Positions 45,694 to 54,865 of a stretch of DNA of 64,000 bases are shown in pieces. Numbering within the stretch: position 1 is the first letter of the stretch; each line of letters begins with the position of its first letter. The notes under the pieces were generated by a model that saw only the letters and a program-made list of their open reading frames with translations, had not been told where the DNA came from and searched no databases. The position numbers and the translations under genes were made by a program. The DNA is taken from contig NZ_JHXH01000009.1 of NCBI RefSeq assembly GCF_000621805.1, forward strand, positions 49,738 to 113,737. The letters run 5' to 3'. Source of the DNA: Ruminococcus sp. FC2018 (GTDB taxonomy: Bacteria; Bacillota; Clostridia; Oscillospirales; Ruminococcaceae).

Positions 45694-45728
45694 AGTATAA
45701 CATGGAAATTCTTAAAAAATCCTTAAAA
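45694..45728 (-). promoter_or_regulatory. Regulated promoter with tandem 11-bp repeats
   Basis: Minus-strand -10 TATACT (45699-45694); the -35 position is replaced by direct repeats. On the plus strand ATTCTTAAAA (45708-45717) and ATCCTTAAAA (45719-45728) match 9 of 10 with an 11-bp step, the spacing of OmpR-family dimers. Confidence 0.6.
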
Positions 45729-45802
45729 TAAAAAACGGCATATCTGCGTGGTTTATGCCGAGTCTGCCATAGGCATTTCTTGGAGATTTAATAATTAAAT
45801 CG

Positions 45803-45831
45803 TTGACGAAAGTAAGGCGTTATGGTATATT
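45803..45831 (+). promoter_or_regulatory. Promoter for the fused ABC transporter
   Basis: TTGACG (45803-45808) and TATATT (45826-45831), spacer 17 bp. A CGGCATA/TATGCCG hairpin lies just upstream (45737-45761). Confidence 0.65.
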
Positions 45832-45857
45832 ATTGTATAAGAGAGGAGCGAATAAAA

Positions 45858-48557
45858 ATGCTTCAGATCAGAAATATATCAAAGCAGTACAAAACGGGTT
45901 CGCTGGTGCAGAAAGCACTGGACGATGTGAGCCTTGATCTGCGTGACAGCGAGTTCGTTGCGGTGCTTGGACCATCGGGAAGCGGCAAGACCACACTTCT
46001 GAACATTATCGGCGGACTTGACAGATATGACAGCGGCGACCTTATTATCAATTCGGTATCCACCAAGGACTATAAAAATAAAGACTGGGACTCCTACCGA
46101 AACCACTCCATAGGCTTTGTGTTTCAAAGCTATAATCTGATACAGCATCAGTCTGTGCTGGCAAATGTGGAGCTGGCACTGACTATCGGCGGAGTGTCAA
46201 GGAGCGAAAGAAAAAAACGTGCGAAAAAAGCCCTTGAAGATGTGGGACTTGGGGAGCATATGCACAAAAGGCCCAACCAGCTCTCCGGTGGACAGATGCA
46301 GCGTGTGGCTATTGCCCGTGCGCTTGTTAATGACCCGGATATACTTCTTGCGGATGAGCCAACCGGTGCCCTTGACTCACAGACATCTATACAGGTAATG
46401 GAGCTTCTGAAAGAGGTGGCAAAGGACAGACTTGTGGTGATGGTGACCCACAACCCCGAGCTTGCCCAGGAGTATGCCACAAGGATAATCAGACTCAAAG
46501 ACGGGTGCGTGACCGATGACAGCGATCCGTTTAGTCCGCAAAAGGCGGAAAAGGACAAAGTGGCAAAACAGGGCAAAGCCGGAATGAGCTTTCGTACGTC
46601 TCTTGCCCTGAGCTTTAATAATCTGCGGACCAAAAAGGGAAGGACCATACTTACGTCCTTTGCAGGTTCTATCGGAATTATCGGAATTGCGCTTATACTC
46701 GCCCTTTCCACAGGTGTGAATACATATATCTACGAAAAGCAGAAGGAGACCATGCTGTCGTACCCCATCACCATAACCAGCAGAGCTGTGGACATAAACG
46801 CACTTAACAACAGCCGCAAGAAGGCAGATGAAAACCGGGAAAAGCACAGCGGTGCGGTGTATGCCAGCTACAACAGGCTTGAGCGAAGGCATACACGCCG
46901 CTCCAGTGTAATGGATAACGATCTTACTTCATTCAAGAAATATCTTGACGATCCCCAAAGCGATATACGCAAGTATCTTGGTGAAAACGGGGTGATCTAT
47001 ACCTATGATCTGAGCTTTGAGGTGTTCAGCTATGACAGCAAAAACAGGCTTGTCAACAGCAGTGCGGATCCGGATAAAATAGGAGATAAACGCAGCTCCG
47101 GCGGAAATAACAGCAGCAATCCTACATCGGTGCTCTCATCTCTCAACGGCACCACCGGTTCCGGTGCAAAGAACTTTACCGAGATAATGAAAGGCACAGG
47201 CAGCCAGGTGGTGAGCAGTGCCATAAAAAATAATTATGACCTTGTTTACGGTGAGTGGTGCAGTGAGTACAATGAGGTTGTGCTTGCCCTTGACGAAAAC
47301 AGCTCGGTCTCTGCCGAGGCACTTTATCAGCTTGGGATCATCACCGCAGAGGAGTATACCGAGATAGCCGATAAGATAAGCAGCGGCGAAAACGCAGGGG
47401 AAAAGATGTTCTCCTACGAGCAGGTCTGCCAAAGAACATTTTATATTGTGCCTGCCTGCGACAGATATGTAAAAGGCGCAGACGGCAGATTTACCACAGT
47501 CAGCGAGCTTGACGAGCAAAGGCTGATAAAAAGTGCCATACCCGTTAAAATATCGGGAATAGTCAGGGAAAAAGAGGACATAACCGTAGATATTGATTCG
47601 GTCATAGGCTATAACTCTGCGCTGACAAATTATATAATAGAGCATACCGATGCCAGCCAGGTAGTCATGGCGCAGGAAGCGTCGAAGGACATAAATGTGC
47701 TCACAGGAATGAAGTTTGACGCTGCCGACGATAACGCAAAGGTAGCAGATGCACGAAAGTACATTGCATCTCTGGGAGTGGGAGACAAAGCCAGCCTCTA
47801 CACAATGGCTATGTATTACAGCGGCATAGATGTTTCCGACCAGACAGACGAAAACGAAATGGCAAAGCTGCTTGACCGGATGGTAGCCTCCGAGGAGAGC
47901 AGGACGCTGCTTATCCAGGTCTATGACCGGTTTATCGCAGGTACATCCTACAAAGACAATATGGAGTCCTTCGGCAAGGTCAGCCTGGATTCCCCGTCAT
48001 CAATAAATATATACTGCGACAGCTTTGAGGATAAGGATAAGATAAACCAGTGTATCCAGGATTATAACGACTCCGTTGAAAGCGACAAGGCTATAACCTA
48101 TACCGACTATGTTGCGCTTATAACCGAGTCCATAACCTCTATCGTAAACGCAATAACCTATGTGCTCGTGGCATTTGTTGCCGTGTCGCTGGTGGTATCA
48201 AGCATAATGATAGGGATCATCACCCACATTTCCGTGCTTGAAAGAACAAAGGAGATAGGGATACTCAGAGCACTTGGTGCTTCCAAGCGCAATATCTCCC
48301 GGGTGTTCAACGCAGAGACTTTCATAATCGGCTTTTGCTCAGGTGCACTTGGAGTCATTCTCTCTGAGATACTGCTTTTCCCCATAAATTCCATTATCAA
48401 ACGGCTTGCCCAGGGGGTAGATGTCACCGCAAGACTTCCGATATTGTACAGCGTTGTGCTGATACTTATAAGCATGGCAATAACCATGATAGGCGGCTTT
48501 ATACCCGCAAAGCGTGCGGCAAAAAAAGACCCTGTCATCGCCCTGCGAACAGAATAG
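45858..48557 (+). CDS. ABC transporter, fused ATPase and FtsX permease (MacB-like)
   Basis: 899 aa. N-terminal ATPase (about 1-225): Walker [13 protein letters not shown], signature [15 protein letters not shown], Walker [12 protein letters not shown], switch His in MVTHNPEL. Then a first helix near 270-290, a large extracellular domain (about 295-750) and three C-terminal helices with the FtsX pattern ([17 protein letters not shown]). Likely exports or extracts a membrane-associated substrate. ATG 45858 behind GAGAGGAG. Divergent from the ABC operon at 42.1-45.6 kb. Confidence 0.93.
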   Translation: MLQIRNISKQYKTGSLVQKALDDVSLDLRDSEFVAVLGPSGSGKTTLLNIIGGLDRYDSGDLIINSVSTKDYKNKDWDSYRNHSIGFVFQSYNLIQHQSVLANVELALTIGGVSRSERKKRAKKALEDVGLGEHMHKRPNQLSGGQMQRVAIARALVNDPDILLADEPTGALDSQTSIQVMELLKEVAKDRLVVMVTHNPELAQEYATRIIRLKDGCVTDDSDPFSPQKAEKDKVAKQGKAGMSFRTSLALSFNNLRTKKGRTILTSFAGSIGIIGIALILALSTGVNTYIYEKQKETMLSYPITITSRAVDINALNNSRKKADENREKHSGAVYASYNRLERRHTRRSSVMDNDLTSFKKYLDDPQSDIRKYLGENGVIYTYDLSFEVFSYDSKNRLVNSSADPDKIGDKRSSGGNNSSNPTSVLSSLNGTTGSGAKNFTEIMKGTGSQVVSSAIKNNYDLVYGEWCSEYNEVVLALDENSSVSAEALYQLGIITAEEYTEIADKISSGENAGEKMFSYEQVCQRTFYIVPACDRYVKGADGRFTTVSELDEQRLIKSAIPVKISGIVREKEDITVDIDSVIGYNSALTNYIIEHTDASQVVMAQEASKDINVLTGMKFDAADDNAKVADARKYIASLGVGDKASLYTMAMYYSGIDVSDQTDENEMAKLLDRMVASEESRTLLIQVYDRFIAGTSYKDNMESFGKVSLDSPSSINIYCDSFEDKDKINQCIQDYNDSVESDKAITYTDYVALITESITSIVNAITYVLVAFVAVSLVVSSIMIGIITHISVLERTKEIGILRALGASKRNISRVFNAETFIIGFCSGALGVILSEILLFPINSIIKRLAQGVDVTARLPILYSVVLILISMAITMIGGFIPAKRAAKKDPVIALRTE

Positions 48558-48567
48558 AAGATATGAA

Positions 48568-48604
48568 AAAAGGTCTGTACCCGAAAAAAGAGTACGGACC
48601 TTTT
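48568..48604 (+). terminator. Terminator after the fused transporter
   Basis: AAAGGTC..GTAC and GTAC..GACCTTT pair, followed by TTTT. Confidence 0.75.
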
Positions 48605-48608
48605 GGAT

Positions 48609-48637
48609 TTGACTTTTAGCTGTAAATATAGTATCAT
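48609..48637 (+). promoter_or_regulatory. Promoter for the EamA transporter
   Basis: TTGACT (48609-48614) and TATCAT (48632-48637), spacer 17 bp, right after the terminator. Confidence 0.65.
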
Positions 48638-48670
48638 ATAGAAAGCTTTGAACTAACGGGACGTGTAAAA

Positions 48671-49609
48671 ATGAAAAGATTAAAAATACAAGCAGCAGTC
48701 TTTGCAGGAGCGCTGCTTTGCTGTTTTTTGTGGGCAAGCGCATTCCCGGGAATAAAGATAGGCTACCGCCTCTGGGGGATACAGGGCAGCGATACCTGGC
48801 GCATAATCAGATTTGCAGGAGTGAGGTTTTTCCTTGCAGGCTTTCTGGTCATACTCTTTGCAAGCATTGCCCGCAGGAAACTGCTTTTGCCAAAGGCAAA
48901 TGAAATGCCGAAGATAATGCTGCTGTCTGCCTTTCAGACTATAGGGCAGTATGTGTTTTTCTACCTTGGACTTGCGCATACAGGCGGTGTCAATTCTGCG
49001 GTAGTTGACTCGCTGACCACTTTTTTTGCAATAATCATCGCTGCACTTGTGATGCATATGGAAAAGCTCACACCTGGGAAGATCCTTGGGTGCCTGCTTG
49101 GATTTTCGGGTGTGCTGATTATCAATCTTTCATCGCAGGGGTTTTCCTTCAGCCCTCTGGGAGACGGACTGGTTGCGCTGTCGGCACTTTGCTACGGCGT
49201 GTCCTCAAATCTTATAAAGCTTTATTCTCAACAGCATGATACGGTCATTTTCAGCGGCTATCAGTTTGTCTTCGGCGGCGTGGTCATGACTGTTATCGGT
49301 CATGGCGGGCTGTGTCTGAGCGGTGAAAGCGTGGCTGTAAACCCTGATGATGCAACAAAGGCTGTACTTATGCTGGTGTATCTTGCCCTTGTTTCAAGCG
49401 TGGCATATACCCTTTGGGGACTGCTTCTTAAAAAGAACGACGTGTCAAAGATATCTGTCTTTGGCTTTATGACACCTGTTCTTGGCGTAGTGCTGTCTGC
49501 ATTGCTGCTGGGTGAAGGGGGACAGCTGGGTGTAAGGCACATTGTTTCGCTGCTTCTTATCGCCGCAGGAATAACCGTTGTGAATCTGAAACAAAGCAGC
49601 GTCAAATAA
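48671..49609 (+). CDS. EamA/DMT-family transporter
   Basis: 312 aa, about ten membrane helices in two EamA repeats; the second repeat carries ALCYGVSSNLIKLYS and the C-terminal half FGFMTPVLGVVLSALLLGE, a strong family signature. Members export amino acids, metabolites or drugs; substrate not predictable. Monocistronic between promoter and terminator. ATG follows GGGACGTG, a weak ribosome site. Confidence 0.9.
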   Translation: MKRLKIQAAVFAGALLCCFLWASAFPGIKIGYRLWGIQGSDTWRIIRFAGVRFFLAGFLVILFASIARRKLLLPKANEMPKIMLLSAFQTIGQYVFFYLGLAHTGGVNSAVVDSLTTFFAIIIAALVMHMEKLTPGKILGCLLGFSGVLIINLSSQGFSFSPLGDGLVALSALCYGVSSNLIKLYSQQHDTVIFSGYQFVFGGVVMTVIGHGGLCLSGESVAVNPDDATKAVLMLVYLALVSSVAYTLWGLLLKKNDVSKISVFGFMTPVLGVVLSALLLGEGGQLGVRHIVSLLLIAAGITVVNLKQSSVK

Positions 49610-49613
49610 TAAT

Positions 49614-49636
49614 GCCCCTGATAGACAGGGGCTTTT
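49614..49636 (+). terminator. Terminator after the EamA gene
   Basis: GCCCCTG/CAGGGGC stem with ATAGA loop and six T. Confidence 0.9.
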
Positions 49637-49645
49637 TTCTTGCTG

Positions 49646-50497
49646 TTATTTTTCTCCTGCACTTTTGGCGTTTGAAAGCTCCTTGAGCTCTCTGCCTTCT
49701 TTGAGCAGTCTGTGAAGCTGCTGAGAGTCCTCGCAGGCTATTGCATCACGGTACTCGCTGAGCCGTGCAATTATATGGTCAAGCTCATCTACCAGCGGCT
49801 CTTTGTTCATCAGAAACAGGGGAGTCCACATATCCTCGTTGAGCTTTGCCACCCTTGTGAGATCCTTGAATGAGCCTGCGGAAAAACCTGTTTCACGCAG
49901 CAGACTTGGGCTTTTAACATAGCTGCTTGACACCACATGGGCAAGCTGTGAGGTGTATGCGATTATCTTGTCGTGTTCGTCACAGGTGGAACGGACTACC
50001 TTTGCAAAGCCCATCTCGTAAGCCAGATCCGAAACTGTTTTTACGGCACTTTCCGAGCTGTTCTCTGTGGGGGTCATAATAAAGCTTGCCTTTTCAAAAA
50101 GGTTGTCCACGGAGTAAGCAAAGCCGGAAAACTCCCGTCCTGCCATTGGGTGGCAGCCGATAAAGCTTACACCGCAGTCAGCAAGCGGCTTTTCGACCGC
50201 CTTTACGATCTCGCCTTTGACGCCGCAGGTATCAATAACTATGCCGCCTTTTCTGAACTTGTCCTTGTAATCAAGTATAACATTTATGGTCTGAACGGGG
50301 TGAAGACTGACAATTACCACGTCGCAGCTGTCAAGCCTGTCCGCAGTTATCTCACCGTCGATCGCTTCCTGCTCCAGAGCAGCACTGACCGCACCACGGT
50401 CAATGTCAAGACCAAAGCAGCTGTGAGACGTGTGCTTTTTAATTGCCTTAGCCAGCGAGCCGCCTATAAGTCCCAGACCAACTATTGCGATCTTCAT
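49646..50497 (-). CDS. tyrA: Prephenate dehydrogenase
   Basis: NAD(P)-dependent step to 4-hydroxyphenylpyruvate in tyrosine synthesis. 283 aa: Rossmann GLGLIGGS at residues 7-14, the His-containing CHPMAGREFSG near residue 117, TPTENS, and ASFKDLTRVAKLNEDMW in the helical C-terminal half. No C-terminal ACT domain, so no built-in feedback site is seen. ATG 50497 has AGGGAG 7 nt upstream. Confidence 0.94.
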   Translation of the reverse strand: MKIAIVGLGLIGGSLAKAIKKHTSHSCFGLDIDRGAVSAALEQEAIDGEITADRLDSCDVVIVSLHPVQTINVILDYKDKFRKGGIVIDTCGVKGEIVKAVEKPLADCGVSFIGCHPMAGREFSGFAYSVDNLFEKASFIMTPTENSSESAVKTVSDLAYEMGFAKVVRSTCDEHDKIIAYTSQLAHVVSSSYVKSPSLLRETGFSAGSFKDLTRVAKLNEDMWTPLFLMNKEPLVDELDHIIARLSEYRDAIACEDSQQLHRLLKEGRELKELSNAKSAGEK

Positions 50498-50543
50498 ACC
50501 CATTCTCCCTTCACTTTACGCTTTTACTTAGTAGAGGATAACA

Positions 50544-50571
50544 CAAAAGCCCCGTTTTGTCAAGACGGGGC
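50544..50571 (-). terminator. Terminator after the M20 peptidase gene
   Basis: GCCCCG/CGGGGC stem, followed by TTTTGT on the minus strand. Confidence 0.8.
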
Positions 50572-50602
50572 AGGCAGTAAAATGCCTTGAACAGCGGGCT
50601 TG

Positions 50603-51976
50603 CTATTTTGTAAGCTCTACAATGGCATTGGCGTACATATTCAGATTGGCTTTGAAGGTCTCAAGACGTATGTGCTCATCGGCACCGTGCATATTGTTGT
50701 TCTCCCAGGGGAACTCTGCACCGAAAGCCACAGCTCCCGGTGTGTTGTGAACATAGGTAATGCCGCCTTCCGCTCTGCATTCTCCCTTTTTGCCGCTGAC
50801 GCCCTCGTAAACCTTCAGCAGTGTCTGCACCAAGCGGCAGTTTTCGTCAACATAGTGTGGCTCCATGCGTTCAAGAGAGGTTATCTCAAATCCCGATCCT
50901 TCAAGGGTATTCTTTATAATTGAATATATCTCATCCGAGGTCTTGTTGATGGGGAAGCGTATATCTACTCCGCCTTTGATCTGCTGTCCCTGCTTTTCCA
51001 GCTGTGTAAGCACGCAGGTCATATCTCCCGATATTTCGTCAGCAAATCCCAGACCGATCGCCTTTCCGCTCAGATCCCCGTGGACGAATATCCTTGAAAG
51101 TTTGTCAAATCCTGATATGCCAAGCTGGGAAAATGCTTGTGTGAGTGCAGTCGCCGTGTTCAGTCCGTTCTGCGGCAAAGAAGCGTGGGCGGATCTTCCT
51201 GTTATGACACCGCAAAGCTTTCCGCTTTCCGTTTCAAGCAGCAGATCAAAACCCTCAGACTCGTGGCAGGCATCTTTCATTTCCTGCATGGTGATGCCGG
51301 AAAGAATAAACTCCGCCTTGCCGGGGACAGCGTTTATGACCGTGCCGGCTTTAAGGTGGTCCACACGCCTGCTGCCGTCGTCAGATGTTCCCCTGAAAGT
51401 CAGATGTATCATGCCTTTTTCGCAGTTAAGAACAGGGAATGTACCGTCGGGGGTAAAGACATATTCAGGGAATGGATATTTTTTCTGATAGTACTTTATG
51501 TCATCGCAGCCCCCTTCTTCAAACCCGCCGAAAACAACTCTGAAATTGCGGTTTATGGGGATGTTAAGATCTCTTATTGCCTTAACTGCGTACAGCACCG
51601 CAACGCTGGGACCCTTGTCGTCGATAGTTCCCCTGCCGTAAAGGATACCGTCTTTGCATGTGAGCTTGAAAGGGTCATAGCTCCAGCCTTCACCGGCAGG
51701 AACAGTATCAAGGTGGGAAAGAATAGCCAGCACAGGCTCGCCCTCCTTGAAATCCCCGTGAACAGCGTAGTTGTCCACGTTTTTTGTTTTCATTCCAAGC
51801 CCTCTGAGGAAGTCCTCACCCCATTTGAGTGCCTTTGCCGACCCTTCGCCGAAAGGTTTAACGCTGCTGTCAAGTGTGGCGACGCTTTCTATTCCGATTA
51901 TCTCTCCCAGCGAGGCAACTATTTCGTCCATGTGACTTTCAAAGTATTTTTCAAACTCCTGCTTGTATTCAAGCAT
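50603..51976 (-). CDS. M20 family dipeptidase (PepV/Sapep type)
   Basis: Zn-dependent dipeptidase, 457 aa. Metal and catalytic residues appear in LSHLDTVPAGEGW near residue 88 and GRGTIDDKGP near 118, with EEGG (GGFEEGGCDD) and the late HGADEHI-type His (NNMHGADEHI). A lid domain with HASLPQNGLN lies between. Start taken as ATG 51976, overlapping the phosphoesterase end by 8 nt, with AGGG 10 nt upstream. Last gene of patatin-phosphoesterase-peptidase. Confidence 0.92.
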   Translation of the reverse strand: MLEYKQEFEKYFESHMDEIVASLGEIIGIESVATLDSSVKPFGEGSAKALKWGEDFLRGLGMKTKNVDNYAVHGDFKEGEPVLAILSHLDTVPAGEGWSYDPFKLTCKDGILYGRGTIDDKGPSVAVLYAVKAIRDLNIPINRNFRVVFGGFEEGGCDDIKYYQKKYPFPEYVFTPDGTFPVLNCEKGMIHLTFRGTSDDGSRRVDHLKAGTVINAVPGKAEFILSGITMQEMKDACHESEGFDLLLETESGKLCGVITGRSAHASLPQNGLNTATALTQAFSQLGISGFDKLSRIFVHGDLSGKAIGLGFADEISGDMTCVLTQLEKQGQQIKGGVDIRFPINKTSDEIYSIIKNTLEGSGFEITSLERMEPHYVDENCRLVQTLLKVYEGVSGKKGECRAEGGITYVHNTPGAVAFGAEFPWENNNMHGADEHIRLETFKANLNMYANAIVELTK

Positions 51977-52841
51977 TTTTTTCACACCCTTTTCTAAGTG
52001 TACAAACCAGTATTTCCGAGGGATTATTTAATCTGAACTTTCCCAGTCCGGATGTAACCACCATTTTTCTTTGCTCTGCATATGTCTTGCTGTTGTAGAT
52101 CCCCTTTGTGTATTTTGGGAAAAATTTTCTCTCCGGAGAAAGCAGCCCTCCTATAAAAGGCAGCCTTACTATCCCGCCGTGACAGTGACCGGAAAATGTC
52201 ACGTCTGCGCCCCACTGTGCATACTGTTCAAAAAAGAACGGATTGTGAGCAAGGAGAAAATTGCAACTGTCTGTATCAGCCTTTCCCAGTTTGCTTTCCA
52301 GATAATCCACCGTTGGCACAGGAAGATCGTTGTAGTGCCAGCTGCTGTTGATATAATATCTCAAAGGCAGCTTCAGACCGTAAAGATTTATATGCTCTTT
52401 GTTCTCTGTGAGCGTGATCTTTTCGTTGCACAGCACTGTCACACCTATCCGGGTGAGCTTCTCCCGCAGAGCCGCCAGACATTCCGGCTGGAAAAGCTCA
52501 TGATTACCCACAATGTAATAGGTAGGTGCTATGGACTGCAAGCATGACATAAAATACGCCTTCGGGCGCATATCCGTTTCGTCACGGCTGAAAAGATCCC
52601 CCAGGAAAAAGATGTAGTCGGGGCTTTGGCACTTGCAGTAAGCCATGATGTTGTTAAAGTTGTCGCCATAGCGTTTCTTGTGCAGATCTGAAAGGATAAG
52701 CAGCCGCTTGCCCTCAAAGCTTATTGGCAGAGCCGGGCAGTACAGCTCCCTCTTATTCACTTTCACCTCTCTGTTTCCTACAAGAAAACAGCCTGCTCCG
52801 ACAGATGCCAGAAGCAGACCAAATACTGTTTTTTTAGACAT
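51969..52841 (-). CDS. Membrane-anchored metallophosphoesterase (YkuE-like)
   Basis: 290 aa with an N-terminal hydrophobic segment (about 4-22) and calcineurin-type metal motifs: LSDLHKKRYGDN near 45, FLGDLFSRDE near 76, GNHELF near 107 and FSGHCHGG near 208. Members cleave phosphodiesters, including UDP-sugar or lipid-linked substrates. ATG 52841 follows AGGTGA. Begins 4 bp after the patatin stop. Confidence 0.9.
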   Translation of the reverse strand: MSKKTVFGLLLASVGAGCFLVGNREVKVNKRELYCPALPISFEGKRLLILSDLHKKRYGDNFNNIMAYCKCQSPDYIFFLGDLFSRDETDMRPKAYFMSCLQSIAPTYYIVGNHELFQPECLAALREKLTRIGVTVLCNEKITLTENKEHINLYGLKLPLRYYINSSWHYNDLPVPTVDYLESKLGKADTDSCNFLLAHNPFFFEQYAQWGADVTFSGHCHGGIVRLPFIGGLLSPERKFFPKYTKGIYNSKTYAEQRKMVVTSGLGKFRLNNPSEILVCTLRKGCEKNA

Positions 52842-52845
52842 TGTA

Positions 52846-53691
52846 TCACCTGTCAAGATATTTCTTCAGATCGTTCATCGCCCATCTGGCGTGCTTGTAT
52901 CCGTGGTCGTAAAGCCTTTTGAGCTTTTGGGGATCGTTCTCCACCCTGCCCACTCCGAAAGCGGTCTTTGGTGTAAAGACAAACACCTTGCCCTGCTGTT
53001 TAAGCTCCATAAGCTCTGCGATGCACTTGTTATAACGGCTTGCCCTTGTTTGCATAGCCTTGCAGAAGCGTGGATAGCGGCGATATTTTGCCAAAGCAAG
53101 CGCTGTTATCTTTTCTGTTTGTTTGAGATAGCCAAGAGGTCTGGTAAGGACAACGATGTTCTTATCGCAGCCTGCCTTTATAGCCTGCTTGTATGGGATA
53201 GAATCTGCAATGCCGCCGTCCATGTATTTTTTTCCGCCTATCCGGATAACAGGGAAAAGCAATGGCAGAGCACAGGTAGCTTTCAGAACGTTCCATTGTT
53301 TATCGTCGGCGGGAACTTCAAGATATTCAGCCTCCCCGGTCTCGATATTTGTCACCACGGCAGTAAAGCCGTTTGATTTCTCAAAGGCATCGTAATCAAA
53401 GGGCAGGATCTCGTTGGGTACAGTATCAAAGGCGTATTTCAGACCGTAGTAGCACTTGTTTTTCGGGTCCAGCAGATTGTGGGGCCCCATATACTCCTTG
53501 CGGTTCATTATCTCGGTGGCGAGAGTGTAATTCCTTCCTATCTGTTTTGAAGCATAGCTTACACCAAAGGCTGCGCCCGCCGAAACACCGATAGCGTAGT
53601 CTGCGTATATTCCTTCCTCAAGCAAAGCGTCCATAATGCCGCAGCTGTATACAGTCCTGCTTGCACCGCCCTCAAAAGTTATACCCAACAT
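52846..53691 (-). CDS. Patatin-like phospholipase
   Basis: 281 aa acyl hydrolase: oxyanion loop FEGGASR near residue 6, nucleophile Ser in GVSAGAAFG near residue 36, catalytic Asp in DGGIADSIP near residue 162. Standard patatin core plus a helical C-terminus. Likely cytoplasmic or peripheral at the inner leaflet. First gene of the operon; ATG 53691 follows AAAGGAC. Confidence 0.92.
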   Translation of the reverse strand: MLGITFEGGASRTVYSCGIMDALLEEGIYADYAIGVSAGAAFGVSYASKQIGRNYTLATEIMNRKEYMGPHNLLDPKNKCYYGLKYAFDTVPNEILPFDYDAFEKSNGFTAVVTNIETGEAEYLEVPADDKQWNVLKATCALPLLFPVIRIGGKKYMDGGIADSIPYKQAIKAGCDKNIVVLTRPLGYLKQTEKITALALAKYRRYPRFCKAMQTRASRYNKCIAELMELKQQGKVFVFTPKTAFGVGRVENDPQKLKRLYDHGYKHARWAMNDLKKYLDR

Positions 53692-53722
53692 TATTATATG
53701 TCCTTTCGGGAGAAATTATGTC

Positions 53723-54244
53723 TTATTCCTTTTTGCTCTCAGATGAGCTGTCTGAGGAGGAGCTGTCTGACGAGCCTGAATCCGATGAGGTGCTGCCCTC
53801 AACACGCTGATACTTGCGGTCCACCTCTCCCAGCATCTTGGTGAGGTCGTCCATTGCGTTCTTTGTGGCGTTGTCGTCAGTTATCCTGATAACAACGTTG
53901 TCCTTCATTGTGGAGATGGTAGCCTTTATCTCGTCCAGAGTCTTGACCTGATTCTCGTAAATGTAGGAGCTTCCGCTGACCTTAACGTCAACATAAACAG
54001 GAGCCTCTGCGGTGGTTACCTTTTCGCTTGATGAGCTTGGGCTGTCGGCACCTGCTTCGCTGCCGTCAGAGCCTTTTCCTGTTCCCCAGCCGAAGCCAAA
54101 GCGCAGCAGGAAGAAAGCCAGCAAAAGCAGCAAAAGGATAAGAAGCATTATAAGCAGTCTCTTTTTCTTTCTCTTTTTAAGCTTTTTATTCTTTCTTTCC
54201 AGTTCGTCGATATACTTTTTTTCTACATCTCTTTCAATGCTCAT
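53723..54244 (-). CDS. ExbD-like periplasmic-type domain on a single membrane anchor
   Basis: 173 aa: Lys/Arg-rich N-terminus, a very Leu-rich membrane helix (about 30-50), a Gly/Ser linker, a domain (about 80-145) with VYVDVKVSGSSYIYENQVKT and VVIRITDDNA that reads like the soluble half of ExbD/TolR, and a Ser/Asp/Glu tail. The membrane helix lacks the ExbD Asp. Start taken at MSIERDV (GGAG 9 nt upstream). Third gene after exbB-like and exbD-like genes. Confidence 0.65.
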   Translation of the reverse strand: MSIERDVEKKYIDELERKNKKLKKRKKKRLLIMLLILLLLLLAFFLLRFGFGWGTGKGSDGSEAGADSPSSSSEKVTTAEAPVYVDVKVSGSSYIYENQVKTLDEIKATISTMKDNVVIRITDDNATKNAMDDLTKMLGEVDRKYQRVEGSTSSDSGSSDSSSSDSSSESKKE

Positions 54245-54262
54245 TTTCATTATCTCCTTTTT

Positions 54263-54865
54263 CTAATTGGATTTTGATGAATTGATATGTGTAAAGTACA
54301 GATTCTTGTAGTTGCCCTTCACCGTGCTGAGAATGTCCTGAACACGGTTCACATCTCTGTAAAGCACCTTGTCGCCGTCATAGATAAACGCCGCAAGGAT
54401 TATGGAATCCTTGTCCAGACCATAGGAATTCAGAGCGTTTACAATGTCCTTTGAAAGGTCATCTCCTATGGCAACGCTCACCGGTGTGCCTCCGTTCTGG
54501 GATATGTACAGCGTATCTTTGCTGTCGGCATATTTCATTTCTATGCTCACCATCATTCCGCTGTTGAAGCCGTCAAGGGCACTCTGCATTTTCACCACGG
54601 CAGCAGTATTCTCCTTGTTGCGCTCCTCAGCCTGAGCGACCTGTGCCTTTGCATCCTCACGAGCCTTTTCGATCCGGGAGCTTGCATCCTGCTGAGCCTG
54701 CACGACCCGGGACTCAGCCGCATCTATTTTTTCCTGCGCCTTTTTCTCAACGTCCTGTGCGCTGTTTGAGATGTTGAGCATTACCCAGAAAAGCATTATC
54801 ATGATAATATCAAGCAGGCTGGTCAGCTCGATGATGATACCTTTGTTTTTGCGAAAAGTATTCAT
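54263..54865 (-). CDS. ExbD/TolR-like protein with membrane Asp
   Basis: 200 aa. N-terminal membrane helix SLLDIIMIMLFWVM with Asp19, placed as in ExbD/TolR/MotB, where this Asp carries protons; then a coiled coil (about 36-95, Ala/Glu/Gln/Arg) and a C-terminal domain with ILAAFIYDGDKVLYRDV. Overlaps the ExbB-like gene (ATGA). Together they should form a proton-driven stator-type complex; the output is unknown. Confidence 0.75.
   Translation of the reverse strand: MNTFRKNKGIIIELTSLLDIIMIMLFWVMLNISNSAQDVEKKAQEKIDAAESRVVQAQQDASSRIEKAREDAKAQVAQAEERNKENTAAVVKMQSALDGFNSGMMVSIEMKYADSKDTLYISQNGGTPVSVAIGDDLSKDIVNALNSYGLDKDSIILAAFIYDGDKVLYRDVNRVQDILSTVKGNYKNLYFTHINSSKSN

Noticed and set aside
51137..51997. 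Plus-strand 286-codon frame opposite the dipeptidase gene
   Set aside because: Antisense shadow; the minus-strand M20 motifs are unambiguous.
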